Positions 46,525 through 59,401 of a stretch of 64,000 bases of DNA are shown piece after piece. Position 1 is the first letter of the stretch. Each line of letters starts with the position of its first letter. The DNA lies in assembly GCA_018466975.1 (NCBI GenBank), contig CM031556.1, positions 1,364,001-1,428,000 on the forward strand, in the 5' to 3' direction. Under the pieces are notes generated by a model. It did no database searches. It was given only the letters and a program-made list of their open reading frames with translations, and was not told the origin of the DNA. Position numbers and translations under genes: made by a program. The DNA is from Sparassis latifolia (taxonomy: Eukaryota > Basidiomycota > Agaricomycetes > Polyporales > Sparassidaceae).

Positions 46525-49071
46525 CTACAAAAAGTGACGGAAAGACGGATTCTTCGGACCCTCGAAAAGGACGGCAGTGGGAACATCCTTGGTTGTCCAG
46601 ATGACTCCCTGCGCTCTGTTCCTTCTCCGGTTGTCGAACCACATATAAGTCCCTGGAGTTGAAAACACATAAAATGCATGAGCGGAAGGCATGCCAGCAG
46701 TGAAGCAGACGGCGTACTAAGACAGATCAAGATGCAGATTCCACACCCCTCCATTGCAGCACTGACGATCAGTGCGCGAGTGTACTTAGGAGCATCGCTC
46801 TGTAGAAAGATGTTGGCTTAATACACGGCCAATGGTGAGCCAAGACCATGAAGAAGGTACTATGAGGCTGTTGCGTACAGCTGACAATGCCTCCGGCGTT
46901 GGCAGCGAAAGTCATGACACCTGTTCGGAACGCACGACCGTTCTCGTTCGGATCGTTGTTATTGTGCCTGAGACACATAACGTTCGTCCAACAGACAGTA
47001 TACAGGCACTGTACGGACGTACCAGGTGTGGAACAGACACGTAGGCGTGAAGGCACCCATGGAAATGAGGAAGCACATAGCGTAGCCCGCGTGGTCACTA
47101 CTGACAGGAAGACATGCGAGACCGAGCTGATTGTGGCGAGCGCACACCGCGTGAGTTCAAACGCCGTAGCCATTAGGTGTGGTACTTACGCATCCTGCGA
47201 ATGTGAGAGCTGTGGGATAATATTTGTTAAATATCGAAGATATTGTGTAAACGGCAACGGCACACACCATTGGCAGTCATCAGATGGATGGACCGCTCTC
47301 TGAAGAAATCAGAAGAAAGAACGGTGATCCCTGCGACGTGAACGGTATGCTTAATGATTCACTAAATCAGTCCAACCAACAGAGTACGCACAGAGTGTGA
47401 CTGCGGAGACAATGTTGGGAGCCACGGTATACCTGAGATGAACTCCGTGTGAGTACTAATGAGCCAACCTCCCCGGGACTATAAAACGCACAAGTTGGTC
47501 TTGACAGTGCTATAGTGCTGGAAGGCGTAGTTGAGATTTCAGGCAGTATGGAGGTAAGCCGACTCACGAAACGACCCAGGATCTGCGGAAGGAAGGTACC
47601 GGCGGTAGACGAGGCTGTTCCATAGCACTGGAACGTTGAATTAGGATAGAGTTCAATAACGGAATTTCCAGAGTAACTGACCAGAGCATAAACCATCCAC
47701 ACATAGAACTTCCACTCCTTCAGCGGAGCCATAATCTCCTTCCAGTCCCAAGGAGCGTTGACTCGGTGACTCGCATCTTTCAACAAACGCATGACGGCGG
47801 CCTTCTTCTCTTCCTTGGTTAAAAAGGAGCATCGAGTTGGATGCGGTGGCAAAACAAATCTGCACAGTGACGTGAGTTCGACTATACCAGAGCTCAGAGC
47901 ACCACGCACGTAGAAATGAAGGCGGTAAGGAGCGTCAGACCACCTTCGAGCAGGAAGAGGATCTGCCAACCGTGCAGGCGTGACCTGATCTGGAAGAGAC
48001 CGTAACTGAGAAGCCCCGAGAAAGCGCCTACAGCGGGTGGAAAGGCGTGCACGTCAGAGGATCGTTCTGCCCGAAATTAGGTCTCACTAGCCGGAAATGG
48101 CGCTTGAAGAGTACCAGGCAGCCATCCGTTTGCCCATCTCTGTATATAAGGTTGAGAGTGATTTGCATGCGCTTTAGACCAATGATCCCAACGGACGGGT
48201 ACTGACCAGCTCGAGTATAGTACAACGAAAGGAAAACAGCGAGGGAAGGACCGAACAGACCCTCGAACTATTTACTAAATGAGCTATGAAAGACGAAACA
48301 ATACAGTTCAAATCGAACTGACCACGCCGAGGATCATTCGAACGGCAACTACACCACCATAACTGAAGGGTAATGATGTGTTTGCTCAAATTGAGTGCTC
48401 CAGGGCAGGAAGGAGAGACATGCGTACTTCTTACATGCCGCGTTCAACATAGCCATCGCTCCCCAGCCCATCTAGATGCAAACAACCAATCAGTTTAAGC
48501 ACATAGTAGCACCTCGAGAGAGTCGCACCATGTAGAGCGGAAGCATCCGATGCGGTCCAAATCTCTTGGTCAAGAGCGCACCTGGAATCGTCATGATACA
48601 GAATCTGCACTTTGTCGGTATTCGATTAGAGACGCGAGGGACAAGAACGCGCACGGAATGTAGAAGACAGTAAGCATGATATTGTACTGATTCCCGACGA
48701 AGTGAAGCTGCTTCGTCATGCCATCAGTCACTGCGTTTCCCAGATTGCCCTGCGCAGGAAAAGTACAAAACTGAGCGCATTTCGCGATGGATCACGATGC
48801 GAAGACGTACTCGGTCAAGCGCAGAGAACAAATACATGAAGAAGATGAGCACGAGAATTCTGGTGTCCAACTTGCGGAGGATGCGTCTGTTCATCTCCGG
48901 ATCGACCTCGTAATTGTTGATCTCTTCTGCGGTGAACTGCCATTCGCCATCTCCGCCCTCCAGAGAAGTGATGGTGACAAGAGCATCCCCTTGAGACTTC
49001 TCGGCTTTCTCTTGACTGTCGCGCTCGTCGGACACTTTGCGGAGGGAAGGAGAAGGCATGCTGGCTGGCAA
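46525..49071 (-). CDS. MFS transporter, allantoate permease (DAL5) family
   Basis: A plasma-membrane anion:cation symporter family for allantoate, nicotinate, pantothenate and similar acids. Start MPASMPSPSLRKVSDERD at 49071. The family N-terminus is clear: NYEVDPEMNRRILRKLDTRI, then LVLIFFMYLFSALDR joined across an intron to GNLGNAVTDGMTKQLHFVG. Later exons give FGPSLAVFLSLYYTRA, LLEGGLTLLTAF, TKEEKKAAVMRLLKD, APLKEWKFYVWMVYALV and the C-terminal region NRRRNRAQGVIWTTKDVPT ending KNPSFRHFL with stop at 46525-46527. About twelve or more introns are needed and small exons were not all placed. The substrate cannot be read from the sequence. Confidence 0.85.
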
Positions 49072-50638
49072 CAGAGGGTCCTACCCCGTAAGCGAGAGAC
49101 CTCGAGTGGCTTTATCCTCATATTGGAGTGATGATAAGAACTTAGCCTTTGGAATTCTGAACAGGTACCAGCTGCCTTATCGAGAAGCCTAATATATCTC
49201 AGATACAGGTTCGCCATCTTATGTTACGCGAATATTTGCGAGTTATTGTGACGGGATGAAGTTCAAGTTCGGCCTTGCCATTTGTGGAAGGAGACGCTCC
49301 ATACGCGGCAAGCGTCGGTCGCAGCCATGTCACACATTTCTTTGGCCCGAGTTTCAATACGCTGTTGGAAGAGAGTGGCAGGCTCACAAACGTTCCGGCC
49401 GAGCTATCAAGTAGTTCAGCTTCCGTTGATGCGGGGTCACACTTATAAGGTTTAGCTTCTTCTCCGGAAATTCCGGAGGGGCCCGCCGGACTGACCAGGA
49501 AATACTGTCCCCATCCACGTAGTCGTATCACGCGCTCCAGGACGCAGCGATGCACTCAGCATCCATCGCCATAAGTCGCCATTTTGGTGGGTGCGACCGA
49601 CACATTGGAGAATGAAACTTCTCGCACCATCGCACGTCGGTCGGTCCTGCGGACTTGAGGCCTACGAGAAGAACATTAATATTACGAAGGAAATATTACT
49701 GCTCACCTGAGTTCATCAAACTTAGGGACGTTCCCTTCTGTGTATGTATTGCATCATTTTCATCTTGGTAGCAATGGCATCCGCAGCTGACAGCTAGCTT
49801 CCTAGACTGGTGTAATTGCGTGCGATTGCAGTCAAGAATTTTTGGCAAATGACGTACACGCCATCCTCCACCTCGTTCATGCATCTACGCATGAAGCGCG
49901 ATAGAGGTGCACCAGGCATTGCCGAAGACTTTATGGATTCCCCAATTTTGCGGGCACCAACCGCAGCGGTTACCGAATTAGGCACGCGGTGTTGGGCGCT
50001 TGCTATTCACCTTACCCGATCGAGTAAGTGCAATCAGAAAAACCGCGAGCTCTCGCGACAAGTACGCTCAACGTACGTAACGATGAGCAAACAGACACAA
50101 CACTGCAAGCGAACAACATGCTCTGACGCTACATAATCATTCCTTATCTTCGTCCACTTGTACTTGCCAATTGTGAGGAACTTCATTCATTGGATGCTAC
50201 TCTCATGATGATAATTTGCCTGCTATAGTCGGACTAACTAACTGTCTCACAGAAGGAGCCGAAGCCACCGGGTCACTCAGTGCTCATGCCTTATGCGAAC
50301 ACGTACCTCCCACTAGGAATGCCCAGCCTGCAACAGACACGCCGTGTTGATATTCCTTTGAACCACTACATGCCCGGTGCGTCATCAAACACATTCGTTG
50401 TGTTTCTGACTGCGCACAGGCAAGGCGTGCATTGGTCTGGGTTGAAACTCGTGAATCGCTCCACAAGTGTTGATGCCTCTGTCAGCCTAACAGCTCCTGG
50501 ACTCTGTTTTTCTCGTTGTCTCCTAGTCTGGTGCTTAATTGTGGAAGCTGGTCTTCGTTACTTGCAACCTCTGGCAGGTTTGAATTCTTCGTCGCTGCTA
50601 AATTTTGTCTCTGTGCTCTTTTTGGTATCTTGCGAAAC
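49072..50638. promoter_or_regulatory. Long divergent intergenic region
   Basis: 1.57 kb between the divergent MFS and alginate-lyase-like genes, the longest gene-free stretch outside the transposon. Short frames on both strands look random. A GC-rich inverted sequence lies at about 49463-49490 (TCCGGAAATTCCGGA). No RNA gene was recognised. Confidence 0.45.
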
Positions 50639-52978
50639 ATGAGGAGAATTCTTGCCTATTTGTCTCTGTCGGCAGCAGTCGGTTTTGCTATTAGTGAGTC
50701 TATCTTCAAGCTACGGCCAGTTGTGCGTCCATGGTACTCAGCCGATATCTCCAGGTCCAAACAATGAGTGGGTGAACATTGACTACCTACTTAAGCAAGC
50801 AGGCGGAAGTGGATCCAGTGATACCTCCGGTGCTCGACAACAGATCGTTAGTAGTGCAGGTAGCACGGCAAAGGCCGGACCTTGGGGTAAGCCTCCTACG
50901 TCGAAATATTTGCTGTTACGCTAGACCCAACCTTAAGGTATCACAACCAAAAATCCTGTGCTACCGCCAAGTGGTAACTCTCATGACTACCTCAGCTGGG
51001 CCCCATAGTGAGTTACATCCAGGAAGTTTCGATCGTATGCCGTCGTTTGACGGTGCATCTATATACTTACAGTCATTGGCCGGATTGTAACTGGTGCTCG
51101 AAAGGTGCAACCCACCTGATGAACCCTAGTTCCGGTGGCGATGAGCCCGGAAGCCCTAGTGGCGGCCCTGATAGCTCAGACCCTGGTGACGACGGTAACT
51201 CGGACGATCCCAACGATCCAGACGGAGACGACGAGGACATCCTCATTGTACCTCGCGAAGCTGGCGATTTCTCTGCAGCGAGGGGAGACGTCTTTCACCC
51301 TCGTCACCGTATGAAACATGTCAGACGAGCAACGAATTACACAACCTCAGGTGTCGCTGACCCACCCCGCATACGATACTTGGCATTCCGCTCTCCTGAT
51401 GACACGACATCGCCGCTAGACGTATATGCTGCTGCTGATCTTGACTCTCTGCCAACAACGGGCACGTTGAGTGCTGCAGCCTTACCTACCCAACTGCCTA
51501 CACTTGGCGTGACTCCTGCCTTCACGGATGGAAGCAGTCAGACCTCAATTGGTACTGTGAATAGGACGCCTGCGCCTGCGCAAGCCCCCGCCCAGACGCA
51601 ACACAGCTCGTGTACTCCTTCGCCTACGAAGAGTCTGTCTCCAAGCGCGAGTTTGTGCCCATCCTTCGCTTCTTCGTGCGATTATACTGATTACGTTTGA
51701 AGCATGGACGACCTGTCCCTACCAGGTGCGTGATGGCAAGCTCAATCCAGACGTACGCTCGTTGCCCGATTCTCCCGCGGTCATCGATATGACAGAGTCT
51801 GTCTTCTACAATTGCGTGGCTTATGTCCTCCAGAAGACTAGCACCTTCTCCAAGAATGCCGCCAGCTTCATCGATGCGTTCTTCCTGTCTCCATCAACCG
51901 CCATGAATCCAAATCTCAACTTCGGTCAGCTGGTCCGGGGACCGGGCCAAGATCATCAGATTGGCACGTTCACGGGAGTCTTGGACTTACGGGGCATGGT
52001 CAAGGTGATCAATGGTATTCAGATGCTCAAGGCTGCTCGGAGTCCGGACTGGACGTCGGCTAGAGACAAGGGTATGCTTGCCTGGACGAACCAGTACGTC
52101 TCGTGGCTACAGACAAGTGACATCGGGAAGCAGACCGCTGCAGCACCCAAGTGAGTTGAATACTTTCATTGCATCTCATGACCGTTATTTAGTTGAATCG
52201 TCGTGTTCATATTACAGCAATCACTTCTCGTTCTATGTGAATCAACTGACTGCTACGAAGATGTATGTTGGGGACACCAGCGGCGCCATATCTACTCTCC
52301 AGAGCTACTTCTCCAAGCAATACCTGGACCAAGTCGCGGCTTCGGGAGAGCAACCGTTCGAAGCGGTTCGGACGCGCCCATACCATTACCGCTGTTTCAA
52401 TCTGGAGGCTATGATTGTAGGTTCCCCCTGCGCTCTGTGATCGACAATATGACGATTCAGCGCTATATGTCCAGGCAAACGCCAAGATGGGCGACCAACT
52501 AGGCCTCAACCTCTGGACGTCCAAGTCGAAGTACGGCGCGACCATTCAGACTGCCCTCGACTACACTATGGGCCTCGATCCGAAGGACGAGGACGTCTCG
52601 GACATCTTCCCTCATGTCGCTGCGGTTGCTGCTGCGTATGGAGATCCGAAGGGGAAGTATGCCGCCTTCTTGCAAAAGCAGGTTAGCGACTACAAGAGCA
52701 TGCCGTTCTGGTTCTACGACCAAAACAGTGCACTACCGAACGCCCCTGCCTCCCATACTGCGCGAGACCTAGGAGAACTTGAGCATTCGTCAACAGCAGC
52801 GGGCACCGAGAGAGCAATCCTCGACACAATCACTCCCAGCGCAACGATACCCTTCCAGTGTCCTGCGGTCTTCGCGACCGCTACCGAGGTGGCGATTGAC
52901 GATGGAATCTATGTGACTTGCGATGAGCTGAAGCCATTCTACGAGATCGTTATGCCTCTGGAATCGAATGCACCGTAG
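50639..52978 (+). CDS. Secreted alginate-lyase-like polysaccharide lyase with internal linker
   Basis: Start MRRILAYLSLSAAVGFAI at 50639 is a signal peptide. After an intron comes NEWVNIDYLLKQAGG, then ITTKNPVLPPSGNSHDYLSW and, across an intron that splits the Tyr codon, APYHWPDCNWCSKG. About 190 Ser/Pro/Asp-rich residues intervene before VRDGKLNPDVRSLPD. The catalytic part reads FVINSVFYNCVAYVL-like helices, SPSTAMNPNLNFGQ, then NNHFSFYVNQLTATKMYVGD, where N, H and Y form the usual catalytic set of the alginate lyase fold. TRPYHYRCFNLEAM, an intron, and YDYTMGLDP-like repeats (LDYTMGLDPKDED) close the toroid. Family is Pfam alginate lyase (PF05426). Substrate is unknown; fungal members may cut glucuronan or mannuronate-containing polymers. 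Confidence 0.82.
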
Positions 52979-53256
52979 ATTACCGTTGTAGGCTATTTCG
53001 TCTCCACACTGTGTGTTTGTTCTCAAATGGAGCATTACCTGACGTTCGAGAGCTTGATCCTGACTCGGCCTGATGGTTGCGACAAATATTGGGCGGCGTT
53101 AAAGTGAAGTTCCAGGTTCGACATATTTGGCTGTGCGACAAACAGCAGACAAACAGTATCGGGAGCGTGCGCCACCGTGACTGTGCCCGCCTGTTACGCC
53201 ATCACCTACTTATCGTCATCGAATATTCCTCCCAATCCTTCGTCAATTAACAAGTC

Positions 53257-54372
53257 ATGGCCGATAATGCTTCTGGCTCAGCGGAGAGGTCTGTCCAGGT
53301 GAAATTGGTTCTACTCGGTGAGGCTTATTCCTACTGTCCAATCTCTCCGTAATGTTGCTGGTATGGGCTCTGCAGTGCAGACTCGAGATGCCTTGCTTGC
53401 CGTCCATAAGGCGTCAATAAGCTCATTGTGGAGAGGGCCGAGTGTATACAGTCTTGTGCTCACAGGTGGTTTCGTACTCAGGCGAGGCTGCTGTCGGAAA
53501 GTCATCTATAGTTCTCCGATTTGTGAGTGTTCTCAGGGATCAGGGAGACTATTGTGTTCATTCTCGACTCAGGTCTCAAACGAATTTCAAGCCAACAAGG
53601 AACCTACCATCGGCGCTGCATTCCTGACGCAGAAATGCCGACTCGAAGACCGTGTTCTGCGATATGAAATCTGGGATACCGCTGGCCAGGAACGTTTCCA
53701 TTCACTCGCAGTGCGCAATCTTATTCATCAGCAATCGCTATTCTCATATTCTTATGTCTCCGATTTGCTAGCCTATGTACTACCGCAATGCTCAAGCTGC
53801 AGTAGTCGTGTATGATGTAACGAAGGCGTCTAGTCTCGAGAAGGCGAAGACATGGGTGAAGGAGTTGCAAAGACAGGCGAACCCCAACATCGTCATCGCT
53901 CTCGCTGGAAATAAGCTCGACCTCGTCCAATCGCCATCATCGCCATCTGCAGAAGTAACTACCCCGGAGACCGAAGACGAGGCCGACGATGCGACTGCTA
54001 CGCCTGGGGAGAACGCCGGCGCTAGCGGCGAACCGGAGAGCCTGAGACAAGTGCCTCGAGAGGAGGCTGAGGCGTATGCACAGGAGGCTGGGTTACTCTT
54101 CTTCGAGACGAGTGCCAAGACTGGGGAAGGTGTTGTGGAGATCTTCACCGAAATTGGTACGCACACGTTGTTCCACTTACAGTACAGACTGCTCATACTA
54201 GTCTCTCGTGGTGTCGACAGCCAAGAAGATTCCAATCGAACAGATTCTGGCATCGTCCCGCGGGGGTGCAGGTCGTGCCGGTGCCACGGGAGGGCGCGCT
54301 GGTGCCGCACAGGAAAGAGGTGTGAACCTTGAGGAGAACGCCGCGAAGGGCAAAGAGGCTTGCAATTGCTAA
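53257..54372 (+). CDS. Rab5-type small GTPase (YPT5/VPS21 family)
   Basis: Early-endosome GTPase. Start [19 protein letters not shown] at 53257. The P-loop GEAAVGKSS follows removal of an intron that begins after CTCGGTG near 53318. Switch I is [19 protein letters not shown], the Rab5-typical APTIGAAF region. Switch II is [19 protein letters not shown], again across an intron. Guanine specificity motifs are NKLDL and ETSAKTGEG. The C-terminus CNC carries the prenylated cysteines. Between NKLDL and [12 protein letters not shown] is an acidic Ser/Thr-rich insert of about 40 residues ([15 protein letters not shown]) not found in animal Rab5. Five introns. Identity is firm. Confidence 0.93.
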
Positions 54373-54614
54373 ATGTGTGACATCAAGCGGCATATATATG
54401 TGCGGAACCGTCCCCTTTTCATGAAGCTCACGCCTGATACGTTCGTATCTTCTCTTCTGGTTACGTCTCCGATCTATATGGTATCGTTTTCTAGTACATG
54501 TATTTGCTTTTTCTTCGGTCATTACAGGCGGACATGAGATTACGAATTTTGCTATCAAGGCACAGATGCAACATGCGGTCCGGGATACAACGAGGGATGA
54601 AGGATGTTGGGAAG

Positions 54615-56683
54615 CTATGCGTGGTGAGGATGCGGTATTAGGTCAACGTATGGAGGGGGTCGAACAACATGCTCGTGCTCGTGATCAACTCCATTATCAG
54701 GTGTGCGGTAAGGAGGTGGGGCATGTCCATGCGATTCTGTTTGAGCATCGGAAGGTGAGGAATGCGCCGCATCGTCGGTCACCCGAGACGTAGTGAGGAC
54801 AAGAGGCTGAGTTAGAGGATGAGGGGGCGGTCCTTGACGAGTGTCTCCCGGAGACCTGAAGGCGGAGTCAATACATGGCGGAGGATCTGAAGGATCATCC
54901 ATTGGCGGTGGTGGAGGGGGAAATTGACTTCCTGTCGCATCATCATGCTGCTCAAGGGCGAGTCCCAACGCCTGAATCGTGACGCCGTCATCGTAATGAG
55001 CCAACCCGGTCACATTAGCATCCCTCGAAGCCATTTCGAGGGTTGGGGGCGGAGTATATGAGCGATTTAAATCTTCTGCATAGCCGTCGAACTGCTCCGA
55101 GACTGCGAAGCCGAAAAGCGTCCCTTCGCCTTCGATTTCCAGCTCGGGGATGTGCGGTGGTGGAGGGGCAATTGAGGGATCCTCACTTGAAGGAACATAT
55201 ATATCCGTCTCGGATTCTAAGAAGGTGGGCAATCTGGATGACGTCGAGGCTTCAGGTCCTGCAGAGGAAAATGGTGGGGGTGCTTCCCGTTCTTCAAACG
55301 GAGGAGGCGCACCACCTAAGAAACTAGGTCCTGCCTCCGTGTCGTCATAGTGTGGCGCATCCGTGTCTTCCATCCTAACGGTCCTAGCAGGCGGTCGATC
55401 GTGTTTCTTGTGGTAAGCAGCATCCATCGACTGCTCGACCTCGGGAAGGGGAGCAGCGGGAGGAAGCATTATGATGGGAATAGACACAATGGAGACACGT
55501 TCTGTGTGGTTGGCCATGTTCATGAAGGTGACACGAGCACGCAGCATGAACGATACTCGGTGTAGTATGGTGGTCTGCGAAATAGAAGCGCAGTCCAGCG
55601 CGGTATCCGCAGTGTATTGATCTGCTGCTGGCAAATTCTCACTTGACAGGGCGATAGGTGAATCCGATGGCCTATGGAGAACTAGGCGAATGCGTATGGG
55701 ACGAGTTGGATGTAACCGACAGGATGCACCGGATAAAGCTACCACCTTCTTCTCTCCATGCACTCCTGTGAACGTCCTGAAGTCCACGCCTTCCCCGGAG
55801 GATGAAGGGTCAGACCCCTTTTGCGCAGGGAGAGATGGGGAAGGTCCAGCGTCGTCCGCCTCGTCACTGGCTGGAACAGACAGTAGTTCAAAGTCGTAGT
55901 CGGAACTGATCTCAATATCATCGTCTTGACCATCGCTTCTGTCGACCTTGATGAGTCGAACTAGTTCCGCCCGGATGTTACGGAGCCGCAGCCCTTGCTC
56001 GACGACCAGTTCCCTGTCGGGTGCAGGTACGGTGATATAGATAGGTATGGGCTCGCCGACCGTGAACGTCGTCCGAGGAACCTGGACTTCAATACGAGTG
56101 GGATCTTCCAGTACTCTTGTCTCAGGAGCGCTATCCAAGGTATATGGATGGGCGGTGTATTGTCGGGTATGGACGGTGAGAGATCTGGAGAGGATGGGAG
56201 AGTCGCCGAGAGATACCACCGCAGACAGGGTATGGGTGACTGAAGAGTAGGTTGCGTGTATGCACTGAGGAGTATCTGGGGGCAGAGGGATAGAGAACGG
56301 AAAGCTCGAGCGGGAGGCGTGTTCTCTGGATCCAGGGAAAAGCACGACCTCGGTATTAGCCAGCTCGATGTCCGCGCCATAAGCCGATTCCACGGTACGT
56401 AGAGACATGGTCCTTAAGAAGTGGTCGCATTAGCTACAGCCGTGAAGCACCACCGGGCAACCCACACTTTGTCCCATTCGAAGTTGTCGGCGCATTTCAG
56501 CTGCAACTCTCCTTCGATCGCCGCGCGCTCTCCCTCCGCGCCCAGATATCCTGTCTGGAAGCTGATCGCATTCGCCGTCGGGACGATCAGAATTTGGGCC
56601 TCGATGGCTCGGGTTCCATCGTCAGGTGGACCGTCGAGACCGGGCACTTGTTGCGAGTAGGTCGGTGGCGGCTCCAAGGTCAT
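54615..56683 (-). CDS. Arrestin-like adaptor with PY motifs (ART family)
   Basis: Cytosolic alpha-arrestin-type adaptor expected to recruit an Rsp5/Nedd4 ubiquitin ligase to membrane transporters. Exon 1 (from 56683) reads MTLEPPPTYSQQVPGLDG, with a PPxY motif, then the first arrestin strands (ISFQTGYLGAEGERAAIEGE, LQLKCADNFEWDKVW). A 5' intron of about 50 bp ends at 56414. Exon 2 continues with MSLRTVESAYGADIELANTE, FPFSIPLPPDTPQCIHATY, VPRTTFTVGEPIPIYITVPA and TILHRVSFMLRARVTFMN. The second half is disordered, with further PY motifs HAPPPYRTPDN and RPPPYVDL and several APPPFEE-like repeats. Length about 670 residues. Regulation by ubiquitination is inferred from the motifs. Confidence 0.82.
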
Positions 56684-57146
56684 GGCTGGGCAGAAGTAAG
56701 CGTGCTTAAGACGAAGTAGGCGGCTTCGAGGTTAGGTGAGAGGCTGAGATGTGTATTGTCCATGGGCACGAATGCTTTTAGGCAATGATCCCGGCGGCAT
56801 CAGCAGGATCGCGCAGTGGGAGTCTGTCTTACCAACCTTGTCAGAGCGCACAGCATTATACGTCAACGTTAACAGACACATGTGTAATCGACGTTATTTT
56901 GCATTCAACCATCTCCACGAAATTGTTTCATTGTACGCGGGCGTACGTATAATCTTATAATTTGGAAAGACAGATGGATAGAATCACATTACTACCGATA
57001 CATACAGCACTTTAACTCTGAATCCAACAAGGTCAGGATGGGGAGAGAACTTTCAAGGCCGCACCAGAAAATTTGGTGTCCTCAGCCCACACATTCACGT
57101 GTAGAGGGTATCACCAAGGGCGTCCGCCAACACATCGAAGGGGGGC
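56684..57146. other. Intergenic sequence
   Basis: About 460 bp upstream of the arrestin-like gene. No gene or repeat is visible. Confidence 0.45.
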
Positions 57147-58950
57147 TCATGGCTGCGCGCCACCGCCAATGAAGCAGTGGAGGTTGTGATACTCGATGAG
57201 GCCGATGTCAAAACGGCAGAAGAGAGCAAGGGAGGGTATATTTCCTTGATCCATGATTGTCTCCTTGACTATCATGGCATTGTAAGTATTGAGCACGAAC
57301 TTTCGAAATTCGGCCTTGCCCTTTTCCTGAATTTCCACCGTGCCTTGATTTCGACAATGAAAGTCAGTGGCCGAACGGAGACGACCTTCACGATACATAG
57401 CACGGGACAGCAGCCTGATTGGTGTCATTTCACCAGGTAAGTATGGATACGTACCTAAGGGTATCAAGTGGATAATGACCGGTGACGTTGCAGCATTTCC
57501 AGATTTTCTCGGAAGGAGGGACATATGTCCGAGAAATCCAGACGTCGCTTTTGTAATCAGTATAACACTCTAAATAGTTCCAGTGGCGATTAACACTCCT
57601 AAGCATCAGGACGTGAGTCCCACAACTGCCGAAAGTTCGTTTCAGGACGGTATCGTCAGGGATAAGTTCGCCTCGTTCGAGGACAGTGGACCGGGGTCGA
57701 GGTGTCTTTGTAACTCTGTCCGCAATGTCGTCGAGCATACGTATCACGTTCACTTTGTTCCCCGAGCGCAGCAGCTCGTCGGTGTTGCTTTTCGATAGCC
57801 CTTGATATTATGCTTCTTAAGGCCATATGCCGAATCCCTGAATGAAAGGCAGACATGAGGAAGGGAGACAGGGGATTTGATGGAATGATGACACTTGCAC
57901 GTACTTCAGAGAGTAATCAGCTGGCCCGATGATCATATCGTGGCTTGCAAGCGACATGTCATCTTCCTCGTGTACCAGGATGCGGAAGAAGGTTTCCCAG
58001 TTCATGTGGGAGACCTTGAAGCGACGCCCCTTCTGGAGCGCGGCAAAGCGCAGCATGATCCTTAGCTGTGGGCGGCAATTCAGAAAATGGATGCACGATA
58101 GGATCAATGTTCGAAAGACTCACCCATTCTGGCACGTACACACTTACTCCAGAATTCCCTCTGCTCTTGATGGTGGTCTTGTGGACACCGTTCACAGAGG
58201 CGATGGGCTCGTATGCACGAAGAGAGATATGAAACTACAGGTATGAGGGATCCAACTTGGCTTCCTCCAGAGATCTCGACCATACACGTAGGACGAAATA
58301 TTCGTGCACAAGAGATCCTTTGGGCGCTCCGCGATTTCTTCGAAGCTGAGTTGCAGCAGTGTTTTGCTGCATGGAACTTGACAGCATTCACGTCGGCACC
58401 TCCATAAGCGCAATCGTTCAGTCCGACAGGGCACAGGCATGACGTGGACGTGGTACATGTTGAAGCAATGCAAGCGGAAGGGAAGACGGAAAGTGGTGAG
58501 TGTCAAGCGGAGAAGATTGAGACTAAAGCGGAGGATAAAATGACGGACGGTGGAAATTTTAAAGATGCAGTAGTTGAATGTGCCCTTGGAGCCAACTACG
58601 TACCGACGTGTCCACTTGCCGGTACACAGAAGAGGCGACCATGGACGGTAAACCTCGTCTTTTGGCTACGATTTGACCTCGACGAGCCGTAGGTATGCGT
58701 CTCGGGAGGGTACCTTAGTAGCCGGCGAAGGTGTAAGTCAGTGTCACGATCTTTGCGAGACTCCATGACAAGTGAGATCTGACCAAACAGTACTGCATGG
58801 TTGAGTGGGTTTGGGATGTAGAGCTTGAGCGATACAATTTGTATTGTCGGGACAACTAGCGTACCTCGGAAGAGGGTGATAAGCACACGAAGTCGCGGTC
58901 GAAAGCACACTGGGTCCCGTTAAACATCGACCCATGGGAGATCAAACGAT
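57147..58950 (-). pseudogene. Uncharacterised Agaricomycete gene, possibly decayed
   Basis: Minus-strand exon-like pieces in several frames: KTRFTVHGRLFCVPASGHVG, LPFEEIAERPKD-like reading (LSFEEIAERPKDLLCTNISS), VYVPEWVSLSNIDP, FKVSHMNWETFFRILVHE, DDTVLKRTFGSCGTHVLML, RHWNYLECYTDYKSD, YPYLPGEMTPIRLLSRAMYR and FVLNTYNAMIVKETIMDQGN, with CRFDIGLIEYHNLHCFI near the 3' end. Motifs such as LKRT-CG-HV and RFDIGLI recall a lineage-specific family that may have an ATP-grasp-like fold. That is my pattern memory, not a firm assignment. The C-terminus is cut short after the DIGLI motif, and frames do not join cleanly throughout, so decay is likely. It could still be a real gene with small exons. Confidence 0.4.
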
Positions 58951-59401
58951 GAAGCATACCTTCAGGTTGGCTGCAAATTGAGGGCGCACGACCAGGATTT
59001 AGACAGACGAGGCTTAACGGTCAAAAATATCGCGTTTTAAGAGATGGCCTGCTTATGCATTTAACGGGTACAGAATAAGTAAAATACACTCTAGAAACGA
59101 CGTGAATAGAACATTTTGGACTTTATTCATCAAGACTCACCGTAAGGAAGAAACCAGGAATTGGAATCTGAATGTACCCCAGTAATAGATTATACACGTT
59201 CCTCGTCAGGTAGCACAAGATCCCAAGCAAGAAAAATGGAAAGGGACGAAAAGGTCATCGATATTGGCTACACATTGACCTCGTGAAACCATCATGAACA
59301 CGGTAGCCGAGGCTTCGATAGAGCCGATGAGCAGCCATCAAGAGAAGGAAAACGGGATCCGAGTTGATGGTGATTTAAGGGGACAAAAGGCTACGCTATA
59401 A
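58951..59401. other. Intergenic sequence
   Basis: 450 bp, AT-richer than neighbouring genes, with no ORF of note. Confidence 0.45.

Noticed and set aside
50280..50642. Frame of 120 residues upstream of the lyase gene
   Set aside because: No signal, domain or splice continuity; it lies in the divergent intergenic region.
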